In this document: one piece after another, positions 36,844 through 46,540 of the stretch
Position numbering within the stretch: the stretch's first letter is position 1
How the letters are laid out: the number at the start of each line of letters is the position of its first letter
Source: Candidatus Latescibacterota bacterium
GTDB taxonomy: Bacteria; Latescibacterota; UBA2968; UBA8231
Reading direction: 5' to 3'
Length of the DNA stretch: 64,000 nt
NCBI GenBank assembly: GCA_016187725.1
Contig: JACPJE010000122.1
Location: forward strand, 1-64,000
Translations under genes and position numbers: made by a program
The notes under the pieces: generated by a model
Databases searched by the model: none
What the model was told of the DNA's origin: nothing
What the model saw: only the letters and a program-made list of their open reading frames with translations

Positions 36844-37161
36844 ATGAATATCCGCAAGGGCGACCAGGTTCAGGTGGTCAGCGGCAACGACAAGGGCAAG
36901 CGGGGGAAGGTGCTCAGCGTTTCCAGAGAAAAGAACCGGGCCATCGTGGAAGGCATCCGGTTGATGAAACGCCACACGCGCCCCACCCAGCGGGATCCCC
37001 AGGGCGGCATCGTCGAGCGGGAGGCGCCTATCCACGTCTCCAACCTGATGGTCATCTGCCCCAAGACCGACAAGCCGACGCGGATCGGCAAGAAAAAGAT
37101 CGAAAACGGCAAATACGTGCGGACTTCAGTGCGCAGCGGCGAAATGATCGATTCCAAGTGA
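36844..37161 (+). CDS. rplX: Large-subunit ribosomal protein L24
   Basis: 105 residues. I chose the ATG at 36844 over the GTG two codons earlier, as [20 protein letters not shown] is the expected KOW-domain start. The body [20 protein letters not shown] and [18 protein letters not shown] fits. Assembly initiator of the 50S subunit. Confidence 0.95.
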   Translation: MNIRKGDQVQVVSGNDKGKRGKVLSVSREKNRAIVEGIRLMKRHTRPTQRDPQGGIVEREAPIHVSNLMVICPKTDKPTRIGKKKIENGKYVRTSVRSGEMIDSK

Positions 37162-37171
37162 GCTGGGGTTC

Positions 37172-37711
37172 ATGGCCAGATTGAACGAGCAGTACCAAAA
37201 AGACGTAGTCCCCGCGCTGCGCGAGCGCTTCGGCTACCACAATCCCATGGAAGTGCCGCGCCTCGAGAAGATCGTGGTCAACATGGGGGTGGGGGAGGCC
37301 GTCCAGGAGCCCAAGGCGATGGACGGGGCGGTGGCGGACCTGAGGGCGATCACCGGGCAGAAGCCCGCCTTGCGCCGCGCCAAGAAGGCGATTTCAAACT
37401 TCAAACTGCGCGAGTCCATTCCCGTCGGCTGCATGGTCACTCTGAGGCGGGAGCGGATGTTCGAGTTCCTGGATCGCCTGGTGAATTTCGCCCTGCCCCA
37501 GGTGCGGGATTTCCGCGGGGTGCCGATCAAGGGATTCGATGGCCGGGGCAACTACAACATGGGGATCAAAGAGCAGATCATCTTCCCGGAAATCGACTAC
37601 GACAAGGTCGACCAGATCCGGGGCATGAATATCACCATCGTCACTTCGGCCAAAACCGACGAAGAGGCCAGGGAGTTGCTGCGGCTCCTGGGGATGCCTT
37701 TCAGCAACTGA
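37172..37711 (+). CDS. rplE: Large-subunit ribosomal protein L5
   Basis: 179 residues. [20 protein letters not shown] near the start, [35 protein letters not shown] and the ending [16 protein letters not shown]. Binds 5S rRNA and the P-site tRNA. Confidence 0.97.
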   Translation: MARLNEQYQKDVVPALRERFGYHNPMEVPRLEKIVVNMGVGEAVQEPKAMDGAVADLRAITGQKPALRRAKKAISNFKLRESIPVGCMVTLRRERMFEFLDRLVNFALPQVRDFRGVPIKGFDGRGNYNMGIKEQIIFPEIDYDKVDQIRGMNITIVTSAKTDEEARELLRLLGMPFSN

Positions 37712-37724
37712 TGCGGAGAGCTAG

Positions 37725-37910
37725 ATGGCTAAAAAGTGCCTGATTATCAAAGCCTCGCGTGAACCAAAATTCAGGGTGCGCAAGTACACGCGCTGTCAGC
37801 GCTGCGGGCGGCCCCGCGGGGTGTACCGGAAATTCGGCCTCTGCCGGATTTGTTTCCGCGACCTGGCGCTCCAGGGGGAGATCCCCGGGGTGACCAAGGC
37901 CAGCTGGTAA
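37725..37910 (+). CDS. rpsN: Small-subunit ribosomal protein S14, zinc-binding (type Z)
   Basis: 61 residues, the short C+ form: C24-x2-C27 and C40-x2-C43 bind zinc. [20 protein letters not shown] and the ending [11 protein letters not shown] are hallmarks. Confidence 0.97.
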   Translation: MAKKCLIIKASREPKFRVRKYTRCQRCGRPRGVYRKFGLCRICFRDLALQGEIPGVTKASW

Positions 37911-37929
37911 AGGCAGGGAGAGCCGAGCT

Positions 37930-38328
37930 ATGAGTATGACCGATCCCATCGCCGATATGCTGACCCGCATCCGCAACGCCTGCCATGCCCGCCACAAGAA
38001 GGTGGACGTGCCGGCATCCAAGGTCAAGCGGGAAATAGCGCGCATCATGGCCGAGGAGCGCTTCATCGACAATTTCGCCTTCTTTGAAGACGGCAAGCAG
38101 GGGCAGTTGCGGCTCTACCTGCGCTACGACGAGCAGAGCCACAGCCTCATCCGCGGGCTGCAGCGCATCAGCAAGCCCGGCCTGCGCCAGTACACCGCCA
38201 AGGACCAGATCCCCAGGGTGTTGCGCGGCCTGGGCATCGCCATCATCTCCACCTCCCGGGGTCTGATGACCGACCGGGAGGCCAGGAGGGCCGGGATCGG
38301 CGGCGAGGTCATCTGCAAAGTCTGGTAG
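37930..38328 (+). CDS. rpsH: Small-subunit ribosomal protein S8
   Basis: 132 residues. [20 protein letters not shown] at the start, ISKPGLRQY in the middle and the ending [19 protein letters not shown] followed by GGEVICKVW. Central 16S binder; regulates the spc operon in E. coli. Confidence 0.97.
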   Translation: MSMTDPIADMLTRIRNACHARHKKVDVPASKVKREIARIMAEERFIDNFAFFEDGKQGQLRLYLRYDEQSHSLIRGLQRISKPGLRQYTAKDQIPRVLRGLGIAIISTSRGLMTDREARRAGIGGEVICKVW

Positions 38329-38347
38329 TTAACCTGGAGAGTATGGC

Positions 38348-38905
38348 GTGTCTCGCATAGGATCATTGCCAATAGAGTGCCCCAAGGGAGTGGACGTGAT
38401 CCCCGAGGGGGGCGAGGTGAAAGTCAAGGGGCCCAAGGGGGAGCTGCGGGTGCCCTTCAATCTCAGCCTGCTGGATCTGCAGGTCGAGCAGCAGCAGGTG
38501 CGCATCCAGCGCAAGGCCGACGACAAGTTCGCCCGCGCGGTGCATGGGCTCACCCGGTCGCTGATCGCCAACGCGGTCACCGGGGTCACCCAGCGCTTTT
38601 CCAAGCGGCTCGACGTCTTTGGCATCGGTTTTCGCGCCGAGGTCCAGGGCCGGCGCCTGACCCTCCACATCGGCTATTCTCATCCGGTGGTCTACGAGGT
38701 TCCCGAGGGCATAGAGCTGACCACCGAGAACCCGGTCCAGGGAGCCCAGGTGCGGCTCGTGGTGCACGGTGTAGACAAGCAGCAGGTGGGGCAGACTGCG
38801 GCGGAGATCCGCGACAAGCGCAAGCCCGATCCGTACAAGGGCAAGGGTATCCGCTACGAGAACGAAGTGATTCACTGGAAAGCGGGCAAGACCGCCTCCG
38901 CTTAG
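38348..38905 (+). CDS. rplF: Large-subunit ribosomal protein L6
   Basis: 185 residues from a GTG at 38348 (SRIGSLPIECPKGVDVIPEG follows). The C-terminal RNA-binding motif KRKPDPYKGKGIRYENEVI is intact. Lies near the sarcin-ricin loop. A 78-base gap to rplR holds no clear signal. Confidence 0.97.
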   Translation: MSRIGSLPIECPKGVDVIPEGGEVKVKGPKGELRVPFNLSLLDLQVEQQQVRIQRKADDKFARAVHGLTRSLIANAVTGVTQRFSKRLDVFGIGFRAEVQGRRLTLHIGYSHPVVYEVPEGIELTTENPVQGAQVRLVVHGVDKQQVGQTAAEIRDKRKPDPYKGKGIRYENEVIHWKAGKTASA

Positions 38906-38983
38906 GCCTCGCGATGATAGTCGCCTGAGCTGTGACATTTATTTCCACGCGGGCCCTTAGCGCAGGGACGGAGAAGGCAGAGG

Positions 38984-39349
38984 ATGGCAGACAAGAATCG
39001 CCATAAGAAACAGGTGCTAGATCGGCGCCGCTACCGGATCCGCAAGAAGGTCAGCGGTACCCAGGCGCGCCCCAGACTGGTGGTGCATCGGAGCCTGCGC
39101 AATATCGAAGCGCAGATCATCGACGACGGCGCCGGGCATTCGCTCGTCGGACTCTCCACCCTTTCCAAGGAGTTGCGCGGCGAGTTCAGCAACCGCACCG
39201 AGCAGGGGCGCCTGCTGGGCAAACTGCTGGCAGCCAAGGCCGCCGAGAAGGGCATCCGCCAGGTGGTCTTCGACCGGGCCGGGTCTCTGTACCACGGCAT
39301 CGTCAGGGCGGTGGCCGAAGGTGCCCGTGAGGGCGGATTGAATTTCTAG
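38984..39349 (+). CDS. rplR: Large-subunit ribosomal protein L18
   Basis: 121 residues. Basic N-terminus with RRRYRIRKKVSGTQARPRL, then VHRSLRNIEAQIIDD and the ending FDRAGSLYHGIVRAVAEGAR. Binds 5S rRNA with L5. Confidence 0.96.
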   Translation: MADKNRHKKQVLDRRRYRIRKKVSGTQARPRLVVHRSLRNIEAQIIDDGAGHSLVGLSTLSKELRGEFSNRTEQGRLLGKLLAAKAAEKGIRQVVFDRAGSLYHGIVRAVAEGAREGGLNF

Positions 39350-39364
39350 AGGAGAAGACTTTAG

Positions 39365-39871
39365 GTGGCCAAGATCGATCTAGCCAGTCTGGAACTCAGC
39401 GAGGCGGTAGTCCAGAACAGCGTCCGCCGCGTCGCCCATGTGCGCAAGGGCGGACGCCGCTTCAGCTTCACCGCCCTGGTGGTGGTGGGCGACCGCCGAG
39501 GGCACGTGGGCATCGGTACGGGCAAGGCGGGCGAGGTGGCTGAGGCCATCCGCAAGGGTACTGAGACCGCCAAGAAGCATCTGGTTGAGGTGCCCTTGAT
39601 GGGGAGCACTATTCCGCACGAGATCATCGGCAAATTCGGGGCTGCCGAGGTGTTGCTCAAGCCGGCGTCGCCGGGAACCGGGGTCATCGCCAGCGGCGGG
39701 ATCCGCATCCTGCTCGAATTGGCGGGGATCCACGATATTCTGACCAAGTCACTAGGGTCTAACAATTCCCAGAACAGCGTCAAGGCCGCCCTCCAGGGGA
39801 TCACGCAGTTGCGCAACCCCGAGATGGTGGCCAGGATGCGGGGTGTGGAATTGGGGGCGTTGCGCGGCTGA
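39365..39871 (+). CDS. rpsE: Small-subunit ribosomal protein S5
   Basis: 168 residues from a GTG at 39365. VVHVRKGG-like N-terminus ([20 protein letters not shown]), the [19 protein letters not shown] segment and [18 protein letters not shown] are typical. Involved in decoding accuracy and mRNA unwinding. Confidence 0.97.
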   Translation: MAKIDLASLELSEAVVQNSVRRVAHVRKGGRRFSFTALVVVGDRRGHVGIGTGKAGEVAEAIRKGTETAKKHLVEVPLMGSTIPHEIIGKFGAAEVLLKPASPGTGVIASGGIRILLELAGIHDILTKSLGSNNSQNSVKAALQGITQLRNPEMVARMRGVELGALRG

Positions 39872-39883
39872 GGAGGAGTGCAG

Positions 39884-40096
39884 ATGAAATTGGCCATTGT
39901 TCAATGCCGCAGCGCCATCGGCAAGTCCAGAGGACAGCAGGAAACCGTCAGGGCGCTGGGTATCAGGCACCTGCACCAGCCAGTGGTGCACGAAGATTCA
40001 CCTCAGATCCGCGGCATGATCCGCAAGGTATCGCACCTGCTGCAGGTGCGCCAGATCGAAAGTAGCGAGGAGGTGCGGGGAGCGCCATGCGTCTAG
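39884..40096 (+). CDS. rpmD: Large-subunit ribosomal protein L30
   Basis: 70 residues from the ATG at 39884 (a GTG two codons earlier is less likely). KLAIVQCRSAIGKSRGQQET, LGIRHLHQPVVHEDSPQIRG and a short VSHLLQVRQIE end fit L30. Overlaps rplO by ten bases. Confidence 0.93.
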   Translation: MKLAIVQCRSAIGKSRGQQETVRALGIRHLHQPVVHEDSPQIRGMIRKVSHLLQVRQIESSEEVRGAPCV

Positions 40097-40533
40097 GTCA
40101 GATAAAGCAACCCCGGGGAGCCCATCGGGACCGCAAGCGCTTGGGGCAGGGGACGGGCTCGGGGACGGGCAAGACCTCGGGCCGGGGCCACAAAGGGCAG
40201 CGCGCCCGGTCTGGCGGGGCGCGGGGTCGCCGCACCGGGTTTGAAGGCGGTCAGATGCCCCTGCATCGCCGCATTCCCAAGATCGGGTTCACCAACCCCT
40301 TCCGGAAGACCTACCAGGTCGTCAACCTGGGCGACATCGAGGCACGGGGGCTGGAAGGCGTGGTCGGCCCCGAAGAGCTGAAAAAGGCCGGCCTTATCCG
40401 CAAGGCGACCCTGCCGGTCAAGATCCTGGGTGAAGGAGAATTGACACGCGGCCTCACCTTTAGAGCCCACAAATTTTCCCAGTCGGCTCAGGACAAGATT
40501 GTCCAGGCCGGTGGCAAGGCCGAGGTGATCTGA
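40087..40533 (+). CDS. rplO: Large-subunit ribosomal protein L15
   Basis: 148 residues. Glycine/arginine-rich N-terminus RLGQGTGSGTGKTSGRGHKG, then EGGQMPLHRRIPKIGFTNPF, and a globular C-terminal half. The family member always precedes secY, as here. Confidence 0.97.
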   Translation: MRLGQIKQPRGAHRDRKRLGQGTGSGTGKTSGRGHKGQRARSGGARGRRTGFEGGQMPLHRRIPKIGFTNPFRKTYQVVNLGDIEARGLEGVVGPEELKKAGLIRKATLPVKILGEGELTRGLTFRAHKFSQSAQDKIVQAGGKAEVI

Positions 40534-40534
40534 G

Positions 40535-41875
40535 GTGCTGCAGAGTTTCCAGAACTGCTTCAAGATACCGGATCTGCGCCGCCGCATCCTCTATACTTGT
40601 GCCCTGCTGGTGGTCTACCGCATCGGCGGGCAGATCACCATTCCGGGCATCAACCCGCAGATCCTGCAGGAGTTCTTTGCCGGTTCCGGGTCGACGCTTT
40701 TCGGCCTCTACGATATGTTCGTGGGCGGGGCCTTCACCCGGGCCACGGTCTTTGCCCTGGGGATCATGCCCTATATCAGCGCCTCGATCATCCTGCAGCT
40801 GCTGGGAGCGGTGGTCCCCTTCTTCCAGAAGCTGCAGCGGGAGGGGGAAGAGGGCCGGCGCAAGATCATCCAGTACACCCGCTACGGGACCGTCTTCCTG
40901 GCCGCTGGGCAGTCTTTCGGCGTCAGCGTGTTCCTGGAAACCATCCGGGCTCCCATGTCGGGGATCAGCGCGGTGGGCGATCCGGGTTGGGCTTTCCGCC
41001 TGATGACCATGTTGACCATCACCACCGGCACGGTCTTCATCATGTGGCTGGGCGAGCAGATCACCGAGCGCGGCATCGGCAACGGCCAGTCGCTGATCAT
41101 CTTCATCGGGATCGTCGCCGAACTGCCCTATGCGGTCAAGACCGAATGGGCCAACTACCTGATCAACCGCGGGGCGGGCAAGAACCTCATCGAAGAGCTG
41201 ATCCTGATCGGGGTCATGTTCCTGATGGTGGCCTTCGTCATCCTGTTGACCCAGGGACAGCGCAAGATCCCGGTGCAGTACGCCAAAAGGGTGGTCGGGC
41301 GCCGGGTCTACGGCGGGCAGACCACCCATATACCCTTGCGCATCAATGCCGCCGGGGTGATTCCCATCATCTTCGCCCAGTCCATCATGTTTCTGCCCCA
41401 GACGGCGACCAGCTTCTTTCCGGACAACAATTTCATGCAGACCCTGGGCGGGTTCTTCTCGACGGACTCTTTTGTCTACTGGAGCCTCTACGGGCTGATG
41501 ATCGTGTTCTTCGCCTATTTCTACACCGCCATCGTCATGGATCCCAACCAGGTGGCGGACACCATGAAGAAGCACGGGGGATTCATTCCGGGGGTGAGGC
41601 CTGGCAAGAAGACCGCGCAGTTCATCGACGGCATCATGACCCGCATCACCTTGCCGGGTTCCATCGCCCTGGCCCTGGTGGCGATCATCCCCTTCTTCAT
41701 CGCGGAAGAGTTCAATGTTTCGCAGTCCTTTGCCCAGTTCTTCGGCGGTACCGGGTTGCTGATCGTCGTCGGGGTGGCCCTCGATACCCTGCAGCAACTG
41801 GAATCACAGCTGCTCACCCGGCATTATGAAGGCTTCATGAAGAAGGGGCGGATCCAGGGGCGCCGCATGGCCTAG
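40535..41875 (+). CDS. secY: Preprotein translocase subunit SecY
   Basis: 446 residues from a GTG one base after the rplO stop. Ten membrane segments; ITIPGIN, GIMPYISASIILQLL, EQITERGIGNGQSLIIFIGI and the cytoplasmic loop RRVYGGQTTHIPLRINAAGV are all present. Forms the protein-conducting channel with SecE (16630). Confidence 0.98.
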   Translation: MLQSFQNCFKIPDLRRRILYTCALLVVYRIGGQITIPGINPQILQEFFAGSGSTLFGLYDMFVGGAFTRATVFALGIMPYISASIILQLLGAVVPFFQKLQREGEEGRRKIIQYTRYGTVFLAAGQSFGVSVFLETIRAPMSGISAVGDPGWAFRLMTMLTITTGTVFIMWLGEQITERGIGNGQSLIIFIGIVAELPYAVKTEWANYLINRGAGKNLIEELILIGVMFLMVAFVILLTQGQRKIPVQYAKRVVGRRVYGGQTTHIPLRINAAGVIPIIFAQSIMFLPQTATSFFPDNNFMQTLGGFFSTDSFVYWSLYGLMIVFFAYFYTAIVMDPNQVADTMKKHGGFIPGVRPGKKTAQFIDGIMTRITLPGSIALALVAIIPFFIAEEFNVSQSFAQFFGGTGLLIVVGVALDTLQQLESQLLTRHYEGFMKKGRIQGRRMA

Positions 41876-41899
41876 GCCATCCGCCGCAAGGAGGTCAAT

Positions 41900-42016
41900 G
41901 TGAAGGTCAGAGCATCCATCGGCAAGCGCTGTTCAGAGTGCAAGATCATCCGCCGCCACGGGGTTTTGCGGGTGATCTGCAAGCGCAACCCACGGCACAA
42001 GCAACGGCAAGGCTAG
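41900..42016 (+). CDS. rpmJ: Large-subunit ribosomal protein L36
   Basis: 38 residues from GTG at 41900 with AAGGAGG upstream. Reads [20 protein letters not shown] and ends NPRHKQRQG. Zinc ligands C11, C14, C27 and H33 match the zinc form of L36. Follows secY directly, as in E. coli. Confidence 0.97.
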   Translation: MKVRASIGKRCSECKIIRRHGVLRVICKRNPRHKQRQG

Positions 42017-42026
42017 GAGGAACCCA

Positions 42027-42410
42027 ATGGCACGCATCGCCGGAGTGGATCTCCCCAGGGAGAAGCGCATCGCCGTCGGGCTCACCTACATCTTCGGCAT
42101 AGGTCAGCCCACCGCGAGCAAGATCCTCGAACAGGCGGGGGTCGATCCCAATACCCGCGTCCAGGCGCTCAGCGACGAGCAGGTCACCCAGCTGCGCGGC
42201 ATCATCGAGAATCGGCTGAAGGTCGAGGGAACCCTGCGCAGCGAAGTGAGCATGAACGTCAAGCGGCTGATGGACATCGGCTGCTTCAGGGGGTGGCGCC
42301 ACCGCCGGGGACTGCCGGCGCGTGGTCAGCGCACCCGCACCAATGCGCGCACCCGCAAAGGTCCGCGCAAGGCCGTGGCCGGCAAGAAGAAGGCCCCGGC
42401 GCCCAAGTAG
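42027..42410 (+). CDS. rpsM: Small-subunit ribosomal protein S13
   Basis: 127 residues. [26 protein letters not shown], the helix-two-turn-helix [20 protein letters not shown] and [11 protein letters not shown], with a lysine-rich tail. 30S head, contacts the P-site tRNA. Confidence 0.97.
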   Translation: MARIAGVDLPREKRIAVGLTYIFGIGQPTASKILEQAGVDPNTRVQALSDEQVTQLRGIIENRLKVEGTLRSEVSMNVKRLMDIGCFRGWRHRRGLPARGQRTRTNARTRKGPRKAVAGKKKAPAPK

Positions 42411-42447
42411 GCATCCGCATTGACACCTTTGCAGAAGGAAGAGCCCT

Positions 42448-42840
42448 TTGCCACCTGAGAGAACGCGCCGGCGGCGCAAGAAGGCCAAACAAGTAGAGTC
42501 GGTGGGCATCGCCCATATCCTGTCCACCTTCAACAACACCATCGTCACCCTGACCGACCGGCAGGGCAACGTGATTTCGTGGGCTACCCCCGGCAAGATG
42601 AGCATCAAGGGCAGCCGCAAATCCACGCCTTTTGCCGGCCAGCTGGCCGCCGAAAGGGCCGCCCAGGACGCCATCAGCATGGGGTTGAGAAGGGTAGAGG
42701 TCTGGGTGAAAGGTCCGGGGGTGGGCCGCGATTCGGCCATTCGCGCCCTGCAGAACGCCGGCTTGGAGATCTCGGCCATCCGCGACGTCACTCCCATTCC
42801 CCACAATGGTTGCCGGCCCCCCAAGCGCCGCCGGGTCTGA
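42448..42840 (+). CDS. rpsK: Small-subunit ribosomal protein S11
   Basis: 130 residues from a TTG at 42448, downstream of [50 protein letters not shown] and the ending [18 protein letters not shown] are the family signatures. Confidence 0.96.
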   Translation: MPPERTRRRRKKAKQVESVGIAHILSTFNNTIVTLTDRQGNVISWATPGKMSIKGSRKSTPFAGQLAAERAAQDAISMGLRRVEVWVKGPGVGRDSAIRALQNAGLEISAIRDVTPIPHNGCRPPKRRRV

Positions 42841-42855
42841 GAAGGGAAGGACAAA

Positions 42856-43482
42856 ATGAGCAGATACGTGGGGCCCAATTGCCGCTTTTGCCGGCGCGAA
42901 GGGGCCAAGTTGTTTCTCAAAGGTGAGCGCTGCAACTTGGAAAAGTGCGCCTTTGAGCGGCGCAGCTATGCCCCCGGACAGCACGGCCAGGGGATGCGCC
43001 GCAAGCAGTCCGATTACAGCGTGCAGTTGCGCGCCAAGCAGAAGCTGTCGCGGATCTACGGATTGCGCGAAGGCCAGTTCAGGAAGTACTACCAGGAGGC
43101 CACCCGCGTTCCCGGCGTCAGCGGTGAGAATCTGCTGCGTCTGCTGGAAGGGCGCCTGGACAATATCGTCTTCAGGCTCGGCATGGCTCCCTCGCGCAAG
43201 GCGGCCCGCCAGCTGGTCCGCCACCGCCACTTCACGGTCAACGGGCGCAAGGTCAACATCCCCTCGTTCCTGACCAAGCCGGGCGACGTGATCCAGGTGA
43301 CTGAACAGAGCAAGCAACTCGAAGTCATCCACGAGTCCATGCGGCGCTCCAGGGAATCGCTGCCCTGGCTTTTGGTGGACAAGGTCAATCTCCAGGGAAC
43401 CGTGCTGGAGAAGCCGAGCCGGGACCATATCCCGACCGTGGCGGATGAGCAGTTGGTGATCGAGTTCTACTCGCGGGTCTGA
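42856..43482 (+). CDS. rpsD: Small-subunit ribosomal protein S4, zinc-binding form
   Basis: 208 residues. Four N-terminal cysteines (C9, C12, C26, C31) mark the zinc form. YAPGQHGQGMRRKQSDY and the S4 RNA-binding domain with VFRLGMAPSRKAARQLVRH then FTVNGRKVNIPS follow. Assembly initiator; regulates the alpha operon in E. coli. Confidence 0.97.
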   Translation: MSRYVGPNCRFCRREGAKLFLKGERCNLEKCAFERRSYAPGQHGQGMRRKQSDYSVQLRAKQKLSRIYGLREGQFRKYYQEATRVPGVSGENLLRLLEGRLDNIVFRLGMAPSRKAARQLVRHRHFTVNGRKVNIPSFLTKPGDVIQVTEQSKQLEVIHESMRRSRESLPWLLVDKVNLQGTVLEKPSRDHIPTVADEQLVIEFYSRV

Positions 43483-43523
43483 TCCCGCGTCTGACCTCCA
43501 ATCCGGAACTTCAGGGAGTCGCT

Positions 43524-44540
43524 ATGAAGCTAGACGGCCTCCAGATGCCCAGGCTGGTCGAGATCGACAAGGACTCGTTGAACGAGACCTACGGCAAATT
43601 CCTGGTGCAACCGCTCGAACGGGGTTTTGGCATGACCGTGGGGCACGCCCTGCGCCGGGTGCTGCTCTCGGCCATCCAGGGTGCCGCCATCAAGCGGGTG
43701 AATATCGAAGGAGTGCAGCACGAGTTTTCAGTGGTCAAGGGCCTCCGCGAGGACGTCCCCGAACTCATCCTCAACCTCAAGGAGGTGGCCCTGCGCTACC
43801 ACGGGGAAGAGGACCGGATCCTGAGAGTGGACGCCAAAGGCGCCGGCGAACTGCTGGCCAAGCAGCTGGCCGTCGACCCCAGCGTGGAAGTCATGAATCC
43901 GGACCTGCACCTGGCCACCCTGGGAGCCAACGCCCATTTCAAGATGGAGTTCACGGTGGGCAAGGGGCGCGGCTATGTCTTCTCCGAGGAGAACAAGGCC
44001 CCGGATCAGCCCATCGGCACGATTCCGCTGGACGCCAACTTCTCGCCGGTGCTCAAGGTGAAGTACGAGGTCGAGAACGCCCGCGTCGGCCGGCGCACCG
44101 ACTACGACCGGCTCTCCCTGGAGGTGTGGACCAACGGCTCGCTGAAGCCCGAGGACGCCGTCGCCCAGGCCGCCCACATCCTCAACGAGCACCTCAACCT
44201 CTTCATCAACTTCGAGGAGGAGCCGGCGCAGGTCGAGGAGAAGCGGGTGGACGAGGAGAGCAAGCGCATCGCCCGGCTGCTGGCCATGCCGGTGGACGAA
44301 CTGGAACTCTCGGTGCGCTCCGCCAATTGCCTGCGGGCCGCCGGGATCACCCACCTGCGCGACCTGGTATCCCGCAGCGAGGGCGAGATGCTCAAGTTTC
44401 GCAATTTTGGCCGCAAATCCCTCAACGAGCTGGGAGAAATTCTCCAGAAGCTCGACCTGCGCTGGGGTATGGACATCTCGATGTACGAGCATCTCAACAT
44501 CGAGGAGGAAGTCGCCGCGCCCGTCAGCGAGGAATTCTGA
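43524..44540 (+). CDS. rpoA: RNA polymerase alpha subunit
   Basis: 338 residues. The N-terminal dimerisation domain has PLERGFGMTVGHALRRVLLS and the C-terminal domain (about 260-320) has VDELELSVRSANCLRAAGI and FGRKSLNELGEILQKLDL, which contacts UP elements and activators. Standard length and place. Confidence 0.98.
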   Translation: MKLDGLQMPRLVEIDKDSLNETYGKFLVQPLERGFGMTVGHALRRVLLSAIQGAAIKRVNIEGVQHEFSVVKGLREDVPELILNLKEVALRYHGEEDRILRVDAKGAGELLAKQLAVDPSVEVMNPDLHLATLGANAHFKMEFTVGKGRGYVFSEENKAPDQPIGTIPLDANFSPVLKVKYEVENARVGRRTDYDRLSLEVWTNGSLKPEDAVAQAAHILNEHLNLFINFEEEPAQVEEKRVDEESKRIARLLAMPVDELELSVRSANCLRAAGITHLRDLVSRSEGEMLKFRNFGRKSLNELGEILQKLDLRWGMDISMYEHLNIEEEVAAPVSEEF

Positions 44541-44561
44541 TTTAGTCAGGAAGCCCGGACC

Positions 44562-44996
44562 ATGAGACACGCTAAGAAAGTCGCCAAGCTGGGGCGCACC
44601 TACGACCATCGCAACCACATGATGGCCAACATCGTCACCTCGTTCTTCGCGCACGAGTCCATCCAGACCACCGAAGCCCGGGCCAAGGAATTGCGCCGCG
44701 AAGCGGAGCACGTGATCTCCTTTGCCAAACGCGGCGACCTGCACGCCAGACGCCAGGTGCTGCGCCTCATCGCCGACAAGAAGGTGGTGGCCAAGATCTT
44801 CAGTGAGATCGCCCCGCGGTACACCAACCGCCAGGGGGGCTACACCCGCATCGTCAAGCTGGGCAACCGCCGCGGCGACAGCGCCTCGCTGTGCCTCATC
44901 GAACTGGTGGACCGCCCGGCCAAGGAGGCGCGGAGCGCCGCTGCCAAGACCGAAGGTGCAACGGAGAAAGAAGGTGGGGCGGAGGACAAGAGCTGA
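44562..44996 (+). CDS. rplQ: Large-subunit ribosomal protein L17
   Basis: 144 residues. MRHAKKVAKLGRTYDHRNHM, TEARAKELRREAEHVIS and GGYTRIVKLGNRRGDSA are typical, with an extra acidic/alanine-rich tail of about 25 residues. Last gene of the ribosomal block; a strong terminator follows. Confidence 0.97.
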   Translation: MRHAKKVAKLGRTYDHRNHMMANIVTSFFAHESIQTTEARAKELRREAEHVISFAKRGDLHARRQVLRLIADKKVVAKIFSEIAPRYTNRQGGYTRIVKLGNRRGDSASLCLIELVDRPAKEARSAAAKTEGATEKEGGAEDKS

Positions 44997-45018
44997 TCGC
45001 CCCTCAACAGGAACCAGG

Positions 45019-45054
45019 CGGGACGAGAGTTGGTTGCTCGTCCCGTTTTTTTTT
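45019..45054 (+). terminator. Intrinsic terminator closing the ribosomal-protein block
   Basis: Perfect 9-base-pair stem (CGGGACGAG 45019-45027, CTCGTCCCG 45037-45045), 9-base loop, then nine T residues (45046-45054). Strong on its face. It ends only 15 bases before the next start codon. Confidence 0.93.
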
Positions 45055-45069
45055 GCGAAAGCTAGGCGT

Positions 45070-46428
45070 ATGAAGCGGGGGGATCTCTTTGTGACCCAGG
45101 TGGTAGGTATGTCGCCGCAGGGGGAGGGGATCGCCTATGTCGAGGGGCGTGCGGTGCTGTTGCCGCAGGCGGTGCCGGGGGACAAGGTCGAAGCCCGTCT
45201 CAAGGGGAAATACCGAGGATTCCTGCTGGCCGTGCCCGAACAATTCCTGGAGACCGCCCTCAGCCGCCAGCAGGCTCCCTGCGGGCATTTTGGCCGCTGC
45301 GGCGGGTGCCGCTGGCAGGACCTGGAATACGCGGATCAGCTGCGCTTCAAGGAGGGCATGGTGCGCAGCGCCCTGGAGAAGCGCGGGGTGAGCGCCGGGG
45401 AGTTCCTACCGGTGCTGGCCAGCCCGAAGCCCTTCTTCTACCGCAACAAGATGGAGTTCTCCTTCGGAACCGATCCGGCTGGCACCCTGCTGCTGGGGCT
45501 ACACCTGCGGGGGCGCTTTGACCGGGTGTTCAGCGTGGAGGAATGCCACCTGCAGTCGGCCCTTTCCAACCGCATCCTCGGGGCGGTGCGCCACCATGCG
45601 GAGCGGGCCGGCTTGCCCGCCTACAATCTGAAAACCCACCAGGGATCGCTGCGCTTCCTGGTCATCCGCCAGAGCGCCAGGAGGGAGGAGACCCTGGTGG
45701 ATCTGGTGGTGGCCCAGTACCCCAACGCGGCCGTGGATGCCCTGGTCGCCGGGGTCCTTGAAGAGGTGCCTCAAATCACCACCTTCGTCCTCACCCTGCA
45801 CCGCGGCAAGGCTCAGGTGGCCGCCGGGCAGGCCCATTGGGTGGTCAAGGGCAGGGGGTGGATCGAGGAGGAGTGCGGCGGGCTGGAGTTCGCCATCTCG
45901 CCGCGCTCCTTCTTTCAGACCAACCCCCTCCAGGCCGCACGGCTCTATGCCATGGCCTGCCGGATGGGCGGCGATTTGCAGGGTCTGTCGGTGTTGGACC
46001 TGTATTGCGGGACCGGCAGCCTGAGCCTGCACCTGGCGCGCACCGCCCGCGCAGTGCTGGGGGTGGAGATAGTGGCCGAAGCGGTGGAGGATGCGCGCAG
46101 GAACGCCGCCCGCAACCACATCGCCAACTGTGAATTTGCAGCAGGACCTGCCGAAGAGGTCCTGCCGCGCCTGCAGCGCGAGGGGCGGGGTTTCGACCGG
46201 GTGTTCGCCGATCCCCCCAGGGCCGGCCTGCACCGCAAGGTGCTGGAAGCCTTGGGCATTCTGAGGACGCCGCAGGTGGTGTACATCTCGTGCAACCCGC
46301 TCTCGCTGGCCGAGGACCTGGCGGGCTTGCAGGCCATGGGGTACCGCGTCGCCGCCGTGCAGCCGGTGGACATGTTTCCCCAGACGCCGCACTGCGAAGT
46401 GCTGTCCCATCTGGTGTTGAGGGAGTGA
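45070..46428 (+). CDS. rlmD: 23S rRNA (uracil-C5)-methyltransferase, RlmD/TrmA family
   Basis: 452 residues from the ATG at 45070. N-terminal TRAM domain (about 1-55), then an iron-sulphur site C71-x5-C77-x2-C80 with C159. The SAM-binding fold has VLDLYCGTGSLSLHLA, and the catalytic cysteine lies in VVYISCNP. The enzyme makes m5U in rRNA; the four-cysteine cluster and TRAM favour RlmD over TrmA, but the target base cannot be fixed from sequence. No room for a promoter lies between the terminator and the start, so it may rely on read-through or a promoter inside rplQ. Confidence 0.88.
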   Translation: MKRGDLFVTQVVGMSPQGEGIAYVEGRAVLLPQAVPGDKVEARLKGKYRGFLLAVPEQFLETALSRQQAPCGHFGRCGGCRWQDLEYADQLRFKEGMVRSALEKRGVSAGEFLPVLASPKPFFYRNKMEFSFGTDPAGTLLLGLHLRGRFDRVFSVEECHLQSALSNRILGAVRHHAERAGLPAYNLKTHQGSLRFLVIRQSARREETLVDLVVAQYPNAAVDALVAGVLEEVPQITTFVLTLHRGKAQVAAGQAHWVVKGRGWIEEECGGLEFAISPRSFFQTNPLQAARLYAMACRMGGDLQGLSVLDLYCGTGSLSLHLARTARAVLGVEIVAEAVEDARRNAARNHIANCEFAAGPAEEVLPRLQREGRGFDRVFADPPRAGLHRKVLEALGILRTPQVVYISCNPLSLAEDLAGLQAMGYRVAAVQPVDMFPQTPHCEVLSHLVLRE

Positions 46429-46540
46429 ACCGCAGGGGGAATCCAGGCCGGCGCTGACCGGGCTTGGAAGTGTCAGCGGAGCGGCAAAGGCAGAGAATGG
46501 AGCGCCGTGATGCGGACAGTGCGCGGTGCCGGCACGGAAC

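Noticed and set aside
41876-42026. Absence of adk, map and infA after secY
   Set aside because: E. coli has the same secY-rpmJ-rpsM order, so this is a common variant rather than a finding.
46452-46478. CGCTGAC/GTCAGCG hairpin between the convergent methyltransferase and PilZ-like genes
   Set aside because: Seven pairs but a 13-base loop and no T run; not called as a terminator.
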